In this document: in pieces, positions 1 through 15,200 of the stretch | How positions within the stretch are numbered: position 1 is the stretch's first letter | Layout: each line of letters begins with the position of its first letter | From: Halichondria panicea | Lineage: Eukaryota > Porifera > Demospongiae > Suberitida > Halichondriidae | Direction of reading: 5' to 3' | DNA length: 64,000 nucleotides | Assembly: GCF_963675165.1 (NCBI RefSeq) | Contig: NC_087379.1 | Span: forward strand, 4,543,442-4,607,441 | The notes under the pieces: generated by a model | What the model was told of the DNA's origin: nothing | Databases searched by the model: none | The model's input: only the letters and a program-made list of their open reading frames with translations | Translations under genes and position numbers: made by a program

Positions 1-82
1 CCGGTCACCGGAATTTTCGGCGCTCCGCGCCAAGTAGTTTCTGGCGCGCCCCCCCTTCCTCAAATTCCTGCCTACGCCCCTG
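1..82. mobile_element. Right end of a hAT-like TIR element, cut by the window edge
   Basis: This stretch ends in CCTACGCCCCTG at base 82. Its order of blocks (TTTTCGGCGCT, a C-rich block, CCTACGCCCCTG) matches the right end of the complete element at 50403-51136, which ends CTGGCTACGCCCCTG. Only the right end is visible, so no target-site duplication can be checked. It lies in the intron that precedes the first visible laccase exon. Confidence 0.6.
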
Positions 83-122
83 CTAATGTATTGATCCTAG
101 CTCTTTTTTGTTTTTCATATAG

Positions 123-2898
123 GGTGTATCTCGACGTTTCTTATAGCTGCTCAATCTGGAAATAAGGACTATGCTGGTTTCTCATCTAAATACATGGGTG
201 GCCACACACATCTCATCTACCTCACGCTTGGAGACGGACGAGTAGTACCAGGCAACTTACCTAGTCCAGCACACAGAAATACACCTTACAGGCAAAACCT
301 AAACTTTCGAAGCACTTTTATCAACGAATGTGTTGTCCCTACTGATATTGTTCAAGTGAAACTTGTAGCCGGTGGTAATGATGGTTGGTATATAGCCTTG
401 ATTTCCATCTCCCTCCTAAATGATAACGGAGTCTTCTCTGAGCTTACAAACGATTCTCGGTTCAGTAAATGGTTGGACAAAAATAAAGCTTTCAACTATC
501 CCTACGATGCTACACAACATATACTGACACTAGTTCATCCCGCTGCCCCTACTATAGATACACCTCTATGTGGCTACGGTACTGCTATATGCGAGTGTAA
601 GGAATCTGCTTCTAAGTGTGTGCTTAGTCTTGAGGTTGACGAACTTATGACTTTCACCAGCTATCAAAAATATGGAGTTAGTCCAGAGGATGGACTATTT
701 GTTCGTGGAATGCAAGGAGTACTGTACAGCATTGATGAAGACTCGGGCTTACCTGTACCTCAGCCGACGAGTAGACTTTGTGGCGATACGTGGAATTCAA
801 AAAACTGTACAGAACCTCTCTTTGTTGATGGGAGCATTTATCGGGTGGTATTTGGCGTGAATGGTTTAATTCCTGGACCGACTATCGTTGTGCACGAAAA
901 TCAAGATGTAGTTATCAATGTGTACAATAATATGTCTTCTGAAGGTGAGTCTAAGATACATTGTGTGTACCACAAATCTATTTATACGGTATAAATTGTC
1001 TAGGCGTATAAATGTAAATAATAGCCCTAATCCAAGCCATGCATGTTTCATTCCCAGGTATTTCGATTCACTGGCATGGAATGAATCAGAGAAACTCACC
1101 GTGGATGGATGGAGTGGGTCAAATAACTCAATGTCAGATAGGACCTTCCTCTAGCTACTCCTATGAGTTCACTGCTAGCCCATCAGGTTCCTTCTGGTAC
1201 CATTCTCACAGTGGAGCACAGCGCACACAGGCCGTGTATGGTGCCTTTATTGTTAGAGAGCGACCTGCCAAGCTAGCCAGAATCAAGAGCCTGTTACTGA
1301 ACTATGAGGTTGGCGACTTTAGAGATTTACCGGGACACTCAATATCCTTTCTTGAATGGCAGCATGAAAGTTCTCTAGATAGCTTTCTTCAACTGAATGC
1401 AGGTCCAATATTCTTTCCAAAGGCGGCTTCCAGCGCATTTCTAGATGATTGTACAAAGCGATATCAACCTACAAGGAGTATGGACCTGGCAGAAGTTGGA
1501 TCAGTTCCTTTTTACTCAGGCCTCCTAAACGGCCGAGGCAGACACATAGATGTTCCGTACAGTCAGACCAGACTCAGTGTTTTCACTGTCGAGAAAGGCA
1601 GTAGCTATCGTTTCCGATTGATTGGCTCACAGGGACTTTTTTCTTTTAAGTTCTGGATTGATGGCCACAAGTTGACGGTTGTAGCTACTGACGGATTTTG
1701 GATCATTCCAAAAAAAAATGTGGACTTCATCATAGTTCATTCAGGAGAACGATACGATTTCATTCTCAATGCCGATCAATCAACAAAGAACTATTGGATA
1801 AGAGCTGAGACTCTCGAAATTAATCCTAAAGGTGGTCCCCCTTATCGATCATTGGGGAATTCTGCTGAGGGAATATTGCAATACATAGAGCCAGGAAACG
1901 TGGCTGATGTTATTAGATCCACAGAATACGAAGAAATCAAACTCAGTTCACCAGAAATTCAGTGTTCTCAAGCAAATAGTTGTATTGCAGTGAATTGTCC
2001 ATTTAAAAATTTCCATCCATTGTACTACACAACCTGTATCAACGTTGACCAACTACAACTTCTTGAAGAAACCATTTTAAGCGAATTACCTGATGCTTAT
2101 CCTTCAAGTGATTGCACTGACAACACCTGTTTGCACTTCTTCAACTTTAACTTTGAAGGTGATTCCGATTCGAGCTCTGTCAATGGACGAAATTTCATTT
2201 TCCCACCCGTGCCTCCCATGACACAGTTCTCAGATTACCAAACCCAAGGTCTACGATGTGATCTCAAAGCTGATTGCAATCCATATGGTTTGGCCTGCAA
2301 ATGTACTCACGTCATCTCAACTCCATACAACAAGACTGTGCAAATTGTACTCACAGCTATGGGTGTGTACAGCAATGCTCACCCTATTCACCTGCACGGG
2401 CATTCATTCTTCGTTGTGAAAGTTGGATACCCAGACTATGATCCCAAAACAGGTTTTGTTGCTACGGCACAAGGTCCAATATGCAACGGCAATACTACAC
2501 AAATTTACCTTCAAAATAATGACATCAAATGTCGAGACTTGAGTTCTTGCGGGGGTAGTCAATGCCCAGTTGGCGGTTGCAAACCGTATCGATGCACTAA
2601 ACCAGGTTGGAGAAACGGTACCCCACCAATAACTATCAACAGACGTACAGTTCGAAAGGACACAGTAATGGTTCCCGCTGGTGGCTACGTTGTGATCAAC
2701 ATCATATCCAACAACCCCGGATACTGGCTCCTTCACTGCCACATAGAGGTTCATCAGCTACCGGGAATGACTCTTGTTTTGAACGAGGCACCTGAGCAAC
2801 AGCTACTTTTCGATATACCACAAGGTATAAATACTTGTGGCAACTACAATGTTGATAACACTAGATTGCAAGCAAATAAAGTACGTCGTAGAAGCTAA
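123..2898 (+). CDS. Laccase-like multicopper oxidase, 5' end outside the window
   Basis: Two exons are visible: 123-944 (acceptor TTTTCATATAG, donor GAAG|GTGAGT) and 1058-2898 (acceptor TTCCCAG, stop TAA). They join in phase 1 to give the typical GISIHWHG. Multicopper oxidases oxidise phenols, amines or metals and reduce O2 to water. All four copper-ligand motifs are present: HWHG (1069-1080), HSH (1201-1209), HPIHLHGH (2380-2403) and HCHIEVHQLPGM (2734-2769). The last has the type-1 Cys with Met in the axial position, as in laccases. The first ~170 visible residues lie before cupredoxin domain 1. They contain a region ending in WLD that loosely resembles a PLAT-type beta-sandwich, which is uncertain. 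Any signal peptide lies upstream of the window. Several Cys-rich insertions (for example CKCT and CKPYRCTKPGW) suggest an extracellular protein. A decayed paralogue follows at 4700-5335. Confidence 0.9.
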
Positions 2899-3235
2899 AA
2901 ATTTCTGCCAAAGTACACTATACTGACTGCATGTTGAGCGAGTTACAGCATTAGAGAATTTCATACATTATTAACTGTGATTTTTTATGGCATTAATTAG
3001 TTGTAACAAAGTAATAACCACTGTTTCCAATCAAACTACAATGTTGATAACATGCACTAGATTGCAAACCAATAAAGTACGTCGCAGAAGTTAAACTTTC
3101 TACAGAAGTATATGCACTTATACCAGAGATATAATTATTATATGATTTATACTGGATGTTGATTTTCTAGCAAGTTACAGCATTAATTATTATACCTACA
3201 ACAGTAAATTTTTTGATTTTTTATGGCATTAGGAT
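2841..3235 (+). repeat. Tandem duplication of the laccase 3' end
   Basis: The last codons and 3' flank of the laccase gene (about 2841-3000) recur at about 3033-3235. The second copy has the block CTACAATGTTGATAACA, then GATTGCAA, AATAAAGTACGTCG and an in-frame-looking AGTTAA in place of AGCTAA. Further downstream both copies share GTTACAGCATTA and TTTTTTATGGCATTA. The second copy has several substitutions and insertions, so it is old. Both copies carry AATAAA within the final codons, which may serve as a poly(A) signal. Confidence 0.8.
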
Positions 3236-3659
3236 TAAAGTTTGTATCTATAAATTTATATTCACTGTTCAATCGACTACACATGCAGTCCATGTAAAAG
3301 GGCAATATGTTTTAGGTACTCCAGAGTTTTTGTCCAAGGACAAAAGCTCCTACCCAGAACAAGAGCTTCTCATATACCATGCAATATTAAACCGTCCCAA
3401 CTCCACTGACACTTAATACAGTTCATCTTATAACATAATTTTACGACTAAACCATCTGTTCATGACTGTTGCATGTTGGTGTACAGTACGTTGCAGTGTA
3501 GACTAAAACAGGATGACATTGTTGTTTCTCTTTATTATGCCTCGAGGCGTAGCCGCACGAGGGATACGGCTGACCATCAATAATCTATGGTGAAATTGAT
3601 CTCTTTGGACACACCCTTTAATTATTCCTGTGGATGTAATGCGCATGCGCGCTCATTCC

Positions 3660-4040
3660 CCATGTCCAAGATCCAGATCCATATCCTCCTGGCAGAATCA
3701 TATTTTTCTTGAGGGCCTGGTAAGCCACAAAACACTACTACATAACAATATAGATAACAATATGCATGTACACAAGTCTTTTCTTCTTAGATATTATAAT
3801 TATACACTGAACTACAGATCCTGGAAGAATCAATTTTCTTCTTTCTTGAGGTCCTGGTATTAAAGCCACATAATACAGCAATAGATGCAGTGACTTTATA
3901 TAGATAAGCTAACTTTATGAAATAATTAGTAAAATTATGCACTTCCGCTTATAATTTATTGAAAACAAAATCTTCTTCTTTGTTGCTTCCTAGATCCTTG
4001 AGGTCCTGGTATAAGCAGCCACAAAACACAACACAATGAT
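3660..4040. repeat. Three diverged ~150-bp tandem repeats
   Basis: The phrase CTTGAGG(G/T)CCTGGTA followed by AAGCCACA recurs near 3708, 3845 and 3998, each time followed by AT-rich sequence with ACAGCAATAGATGCA-like words. Spacing is about 140-150 bp. No coding potential was seen. Confidence 0.6.
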
Positions 4041-4292
4041 ACCATAATTATACAATTGAATAGATGCAAGTCAGTTTTAGACAGATTATTTTATACACTT
4101 TTTCCTCTTCTATACTTCCTCTTCTATACTTTTGAGCGAAAGCAAATCATGGCGCCAGCTTGAACACTAGTTAACACATAATTATGGGTAGCATACCTTA
4201 TTATGGTATAAAACCTCCCAATTAAGGACGCCTCCGAATAGGACAAAACATCCTGTATGCTTGTCCGTTATTCAGAGGTTCCACTGCATGCA

Positions 4293-4500
4293 TATCGTAT
4301 AGTGGGTAATTTTCGTGGGGTAAAGTATTCGTTATTTTCGTGGGTAAGCTGACCTCCACGAAACGTAGGCGTGGCTCACCGAAACACATACAATGCAGCT
4401 AGTGCAAGCAGTGAAGTCAAACGAAATTTTTACTCACGAAAATCACCATTTTCGAGTTAAATGAAATTTTTACCCCACAAAAGTTACCCTCTATACGATA
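4293..4500. mobile_element. MITE with TATCGTATAG termini
   Basis: The left end TATCGTATAGTGGGTAATTT is answered by the right end AGTTACCCTCTATACGATA. Internal segments TTTTCGTGGG and CCCCACAAAAG continue the inverted repeat. It is related to the element at 42457-42667 (TACCGTAAAGCGGGTAATTT at its left end). It lies between the intact and the broken laccase copies. No transposase is encoded. Confidence 0.75.
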
Positions 4501-4699
4501 GTTGCCATGCAGGTTCTCTTTTTAACAAGCAACTTTTATTATAATTATAAGCAACACATCCCTGCAACAACCGGGCTCCAGATAAGGCATGAATATCAAT
4601 CCAGTTTGAAGATTTGCATGCCTGAGGTCGTTTTCTTAGGCGCAGCCGCACAAAGAATATGGTAAAGCCGCAGTGTGTGTATGTGCGTGTCTGTTCCAG

Positions 4700-5335
4700 C
4701 AAAATGACAAAACTAACAGGTTTCTAACCACGTTCTGTCGGATTTCCAAAACCAAGCTATTCAGCAATCTCAACATTTTAGCTTGTTCATGTACGCAATG
4801 GTTAAAATTCCCTTCAACAAAACTGTGCGGTTTGTATTATCCTCGAGTTGAAGTTCCACACTCGGTCCATTTACACAGTCCGACACACCTTTCATGTTGC
4901 GAAAATTGGATATATACCCAGACTATGAGTCGGACACTGAATTCATTTCTGATAGACCTAAACTAGGCTGTGATGTTCATGTCAATGCTCATAATATGGA
5001 CATAGAGTGTTCGGATGTATGTGAGTACGCTATTGTCCAGAGAATAAAAAATTTGAAGACTGGGTGTCATCCTTATCGTTGCACGAAACCTGGGTGGAAG
5101 AATGGTGGGAAACCGACTAATGACTTATACCTAAATTCACATACAATTCGCAAAGACACTGTAATGGTGTCAGCTGGTGGTTACGTTGTGATTATTACTT
5201 TATATCCTGGGCACTGGTTTATGCATTGTCACATTGACACATCAAATTGAAGGATACGATGTGCCGGATTCACTACCAGAAGTGCCATCTAAATGTGGAG
5301 ACTTTAGTATAAACACAAGTAACTACAAGAGTTAA
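4700..5335 (+). pseudogene. Broken laccase paralogue (C-terminal cupredoxin remnant)
   Basis: The segment is clearly homologous to the last third of the upstream laccase: GCHPYRCTKPGW, IRKDTVMVSAGGYVV and HWFMHCHID match the intact gene. It is broken in several ways. The HPIHLHGH region is split between frames near 4850-4915 (VHLHS in one frame, YPDYE in another). The copper motif stops after HCHID, losing EVHQ and the axial Met, and a TGA follows at 5248-5250. A C-terminal tail in another frame (GYDVPDSLPEVPSKCGDFSI, stop at 5333-5335) matches the end of the intact protein, so about 20 codons were lost with a frameshift. An extra exon boundary cannot be fully excluded for the upstream break. 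Confidence 0.85.
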
Positions 5336-5708
5336 GTAGACGCTTACCAAAATTACACTGACAAGTAAACTTTTGTGAATTAGCTGTTTTGATACTGTAC
5401 TCAGTTCAACCAGTTGCCCGTAGCCGTAGGTAGGGTATTTTTTTTTGCTCTTAGAAGGACCAGTTTATTCCTTATGCCGCATAAAAACAAGACAATGGTG
5501 GAACTTTCCACACAGGGTGTGCGCGCCCTCATTGGCGATTGGTGCAGGATCGCAAGACCTGCATGCTCGTAGGAAGTCAGACGGATATGATCGTCAGTAG
5601 CCCACACCCCCTTTGAGCCAAACTCTTCAGAAGACATTTTTTAGCAATCAGTGCATAGCGCATGGTGCGGTTTTGAGTCACCCTGCTAGCTAGCTAGACC
5701 ATAGACCA

Positions 5709-7473
5709 ATGGCAGAAGAAAGTGTCACAGAAAAAAGAAGCTTACAGAGACCAAAGCGTAAGTAAAACTCCTAGCTAGCTTTTGCTAGCTAATAAATCTA
5801 TACTTATCAGTATTTAATCCACCCTCAGATTTCCAGCTACGTATGTATTTGCCTTAGTTAGCAAGCTAGCCAGCTAGTATTATCTTGGCTATGAACATAG
5901 TGTAACTAATTGACTGGCCCTATTCGATTCAGGGAACTCCAACCACAAAATATTAGGTAGTAACTATCACCTTGCCTTTAATAGCTAGCTACTATACGTG
6001 CGTACCTACTGCCTGGACAGGATTACGAGTGCCTTACAGAAGCATAGATATTACTGTAGCAATGTCTATGCAAATGTATTATAGGGCCTAGTCCTGAGTG
6101 CAAAGCATGTAGTACTGTATTAAAGCTACTTGGTACATGTCAGCTACTTAGCAGGGTCTCATTAATTAACCTGATGGTCTCATTTGTATTGCTGGTGTTA
6201 ATGAAGAGTTACAACAGCTGCTCATCATGTTTGTACTACATACATGCATACAGGTCAAAGACAAATGACTGCTAAAAGGAAAGCAGCTATGAGTCAAGTA
6301 GAAGAGGTTAGTTCTATAGATTCTTATTGAGATAGAGTTACGCAACATGTCTCTGCTTAGGATGCACAAAATCGACAGACATTCATCGATTTCTTCAACT
6401 TCTGTAATGTTGTTCTCGCCTACGAAGAAAAACTGGTTAGTACTTAAAATGGTCATGAATATTTAGATCTACTTGCACATGTGTCTTTATGGAGGTGTAT
6501 CCCTCTCAGCTGGGTGTCACATAATTATTACAACACCTCAACTTAGTCTAAACTATTATTTCCCCTCCCCCCAGTCTTCACCACCAGAGGACCATTTGCA
6601 TGGCTTCCTCGACTCGATGGGTGGTAGTTCTCACTCGTCCAGTGATTCCAGTAGTGACAGTAGTGATGACACGATTGAAGACCCGTCAAGTATCACGTCC
6701 ACCGCCTCCTCTGACAGCAAAGAGAGCAACGAGATGGTGTACACTTCAGGTGAGTGCGGGGTATGTGTTTTAGGTATTAGGTAGGGTGGTGTTTGACAAA
6801 TGGACCTTCTTGCTCTGTAGCATTTCAACTACCGATATTATATAGCCAACCATTTTTAGCCTAATGAAGCTAACCAAGTTGGTTGCATTGTAAGCACCTT
6901 AGCACCTCTAGCCTAAATTGCTAGCTTGTATTTAGCACCTCTACCTGTGTCTTTTCATAACATTAAGAGAAAAGCTTGTCTTTACTTTTCGATATGGGTG
7001 CTTTACAGTGTGTAAAAAGGGACCATCTTGTGTGTACTTCATGTAAGTTGGGTGATATATTAGTATGTTGTCTTACAGGAAGTAAGAAGGAAGAGCAGCT
7101 TGTGCACAGTTTAGGTGGGTGAGCAATGATCTTTACTTTAGTATTACTGGTGGGCTGTAGCAAATGGAACAATCTGACCATGGGTAGGACGGGCCTTAAA
7201 GGAAGGCCTGTTGACAGCCACTCAATGTATGCATCAAATTATTTTCATTTTACCCACACAGAGGATGAGGAGTGGAACTTAGTAACCTGTTTCTGCCGGA
7301 GGCCGTTTGCTGGACGCCCAATGATTGAATGCTCGGAATGTGGCACATGGATTCACATGTTTTGCGCCAACATACCTAAAGATCAAGTACCTGAAATCTA
7401 CATCTGCCCAAGTTGTCAGGTGTCGGCAAACCAAGCGAAAGGCTCTCAGGCAAAGAAACCAAGACTCACTTGA
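5709..7473 (+). CDS. PHF23: PHF13/PHF23-like PHD finger protein
   Basis: Six exons close in frame to 199 residues: 5709-5757, 6254-6306, 6361-6435, 6575-6749, 7079-7114 and 7262-7473. All introns are GT-AG. The start is backed by an in-frame TAG six codons upstream. The C-terminal PHD finger (about residues 139-181) has the Cys4-His-Cys3 pattern CFC, ECSEC, WIHMFC and CPSC. FAGRPMIEC and WNLVTCFC are hallmarks of PHF13 and PHF23. An upstream motif, FCNVVLAYEEKL (residues 48-59), matches a second conserved block of that family. Between them lies a Ser/Asp-rich acidic stretch (about 78-117). The N-terminus is basic (KR repeats), fitting a nuclear protein. The family reads H3K4me3. The protein is shorter than the vertebrate relatives. 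The 36-bp fifth exon is the least certain piece. PHF13 and PHF23 cannot be told apart, so the symbol marks the family. Confidence 0.87.
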
Positions 7474-7754
7474 ACTGATTCACTCAGATACTCTCTTCAC
7501 TCCCGTCATTTTAAAATGTGACTGTCACGCTTTTTCAATTCATGTTATATATATTTACAGTGCATGTAAATCGCTGTCATGATCTTCATATATTATTGTC
7601 TCAAACCTGTGCTCAAGTGTATTATTATGCTCTAACCATAGCTGAGGTTAGCGGCCTGGTCTCGAGTTAATTTGGTATAGTCACACCCCTCCTCAGAAAA
7701 TTGAAGTAGTTTTTATTATTAGTGTAAAAGTGTGCAGCTTTATATAGAGCTCTG

Positions 7755-11903
<4,149 letters not shown>

Positions 11904-12271
11904 TACATCGACTGACATGCATGTAAATATATTATATTTCTACCTTTCTCACTGCTCTTTTTTGTCACAAAGTGATCCATAAACCACTATTATTGAAAAC
12001 TTTATATAGGTTGCTCGAAAAAAACTTCATGGTGTTCATTGATCAATCATTACAGAAATAAGTTCTTCATTATACTTATTGTCCGATCCACTAAATCAAA
12101 ATTTATGTCAGTAAACCTCCGAGGCCAAGGACGGTTTACAAAAATTAACCTGGCAGACAGTTAAAAAATTATTCTGCCACGAGTGTCCTTGACAATTATA
12201 ATAATTATAGCAAAAAAAACTTCATGGAGTGTGTTTGTTCGATCATTATAAATAATTATAGAAATTGCCCA

Positions 12272-15200
12272 TCAAGATTGTATATAGAGAGTGTCTCCAA
12301 CATTAATACTACCACTCTTGAGTACTGAAAAGTTGTACCCAAACAGAGGGTATGAGCCGAACCTCGAGTCCTTGGGACAATTATACACTGTTTCATGAAG
12401 ACGATACCTGCATGATCATGAGTGCATGGAGATGATTATAAGTACTGTAGTATCGAATACCCGCCTCTACATAAAAGCTGTGGCCAGCCAATTTACAAAA
12501 AATGGTACAGCACATACCCACCCCCCCCAGTCTCGCGAGTAGACGTGGGAGGGAGGGAACGTCTGGTCACTATTGCAGCAATTCCATGGCACTGAGGAAT
12601 GTAGTCACGTGCAAGATATTTGTTATTCACATGTAGACAAATATTTTCATTCGCAGCTAGCTAGCTCTTGCTTGGTCTGAGCTCCTTGTAACCAAGTTCC
12701 TTCGCAGCCAGGTATAGTTCAACACTAAAATTAGCCTTTGCTAGAGTCAATAATCCTTCTTTTCACGTTCATAATAGGAAATATACGGGGTGTTACCGCC
12801 CACTATGATGTGGACAAATCTAATTGGCACTGCCAACATTCTGGCAGGGGTCCACGGAATTGCTGCAATAGTGACCAGACGTTCCCTCCCTCCCTCCCAC
12901 GTCTGCTCGCGAGACTACCCCCCCCGGGTAACGAAAGACATGGCCAAAAGGTCACTAATTACAATTTTGCGCCTGATCAGGTGCCACATAGATCGTGTCC
13001 TACAGTAAAATTATAGTGAGGTCAACTGTGCTAATTGAATATCAACTGTACCCCTCGAGGTACAAGCTGGAAACGAAAGGTAGTATGATAAAATGTTGGA
13101 TATTTGGCAATGCATCAACCTGACAAGCTATTATTTTGATATCAAAAAAGCGTTTTAAAAACTATTGATGTGTCTTCTTCAGAAAGTTTAAATAATCATA
13201 GTTTGCGTTATGCGTGATAATTACTAAAACATTGGATTCAAAGGTCAAGACTGAATAAGCGTACGCTAGTATTTTATGTTGTAATTGTCCTTGATCTTTT
13301 GACCCTGACGGACCTCTGAGAGCCATACCTCTCAGATATACCCCCTGACGAAAGGCCAGAGGATACCATGGCCAAAGCTTGTTCCTAATGGGGTTCAACA
13401 ACACTTACTTTTTGAGAGTACTGATTGGCTCCTCGCCAGTGACGCAGCCCTGCTCTGGATGGACACGAGTCATCCTACAGCGACCACACGCTTTCAACCC
13501 CCTAAGAATTACCTCATCACCGACTCTCACTGCTTCCCAGCTGTCCTGTTTGGGATGGTGAGGGCAAAAATCATCACGCAATATTCCTAATACCGTATGA
13601 CTAGAATATTTTGCGGGTGAAAAACCTTTGCGAATGAGCCAAATCAGCAGAAAATTTGACCCTTTGCGATCTAGCTATTGCTTCTGGTAATTTAATTTTA
13701 GGTTTTGCGGATTTTATTGTTGCGAATTGATCAACCATTACAAAGTTTGCAAATATTTGATGCTCGCTAATAATACGGTATCAATCATTACTGCCCTTTT
13801 AAGTGATCTAAATTTTCAACACCCATCATACATGTACATACAGGCTCAATGCTTTGTGGCGCATACATCATATTACATGTATATCATATCCAGCAAACTT
13901 TATAGTACGCTCCATACACACACCTCAGCATGTGGTAGACATCCTGACACAACAACGTTGGGTCGAAATCTTTCCATCGGTAGAGCAGTGTCCAGTTTAG
14001 AGTTGAGCAGCTCCAGTGATGCCTCAGAGGCCATTAGTACCGGGGACCAGTCAGAGAAGCTTGTCTGCATGACGAGTGTGAGAGACAACAAAGTTAGTTG
14101 CTGGAAAGTGGTACAAACACATTGCTATAAACAGCAACATTTTTTGTACGACATAAATTATTTTGTACTTACTGTTAGTTACTTACACTCACAGATGTAT
14201 AACTTGTACTTTCACAAATAGCTGGTGTTAAAACCATGAGTACAACCTATAACAAACAAATGTTAGTTACCTCTTCTCCGTGCCTGGTGATGTCATCCCA
14301 TTGGTGATCCTGCTTGAGGACCCTGGCCCTGTGACGAGGGGCCATGTAGTAGAGCCGACAGCCATCTAGTCCTAGGAACTGTGACACCCACTGACTGGCC
14401 TCCTCCCCCATGTCCACGCCTTCACCACTTATTGCCCACACCCTAGGTAAATATGAGAGTACCAAATTGATATCTCAGAGAACATATTCATTAATTATAT
14501 CATGCATGCAATACTGCGACCGTTACTTAAGGAGGGAGCGTTAACAACTATTACTGGGCCATGCAAAACAATTCTGCCACCTACTTGACTAGTGTGGTTT
14601 GGGCATCCTCTGGTGGTTGTGGGAGAGTCAGTTTGCTCATGTCAGGAGCGTTGAGGGACAGTTGTACTTGACCATCCTCAAGGAAAGTAAGCTCAGGCTG
14701 GATTTTAGCCATAGTTGGTTGCTTACGCTGGTTGCAGAAGGACCCAGTCTTGTCAATAATCACCCAGCACCTGTTATAGTAGATCTGTCACTGAAAAATA
14801 TGGAACGCCGAATTCGCCAAAATTGTTGTTCACAAAAATAGCTTATAAAACGATAAAATGATAAAATTCGAGTTGCTAATTGATTCGCTATTCGATTTGC
14901 GAAATAATTTGTTAAACGATACTGAAATCGAATAACCGCACCCACAACATGGGTTTGTCACGCCTACCATGAGAATATTAGCCAATCTGGGTGTGGCTAC
15001 TTCGAGCTTAATGTATCACGTGGAAAAGTTATTTTTGTATGTTCAGGTCCTCTGTGTTCAGGTTTGTGTTCAAACGTGGAAGCATTCTTGGTGCACTGCT
15101 TACTGGTCAAGATATCTAGGTAGCTGCTAATGATTGATAGTCTAGTTAATTTACTTAGGAGGAGAAACTGTCACTCTAGGTACTAGGTGCAGAAGGTGTG

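Noticed and set aside
2404-2754. 116-codon minus-strand frame opposite the laccase
   Set aside because: It is antisense to the copper-binding region of a well-supported exon and has no features of its own.
5401-5637. 78-codon minus-strand open frame just upstream of the PHF13/23-like start
   Set aside because: No recognised family, no splice partner found, and it lies in a likely promoter region; its amino-acid composition is unremarkable.
12738-13016. Overlapping plus-strand frames of 72-92 codons
   Set aside because: They lie in MARC intron 5 and are driven by the inverted repeat and C-rich runs; there is no family match.
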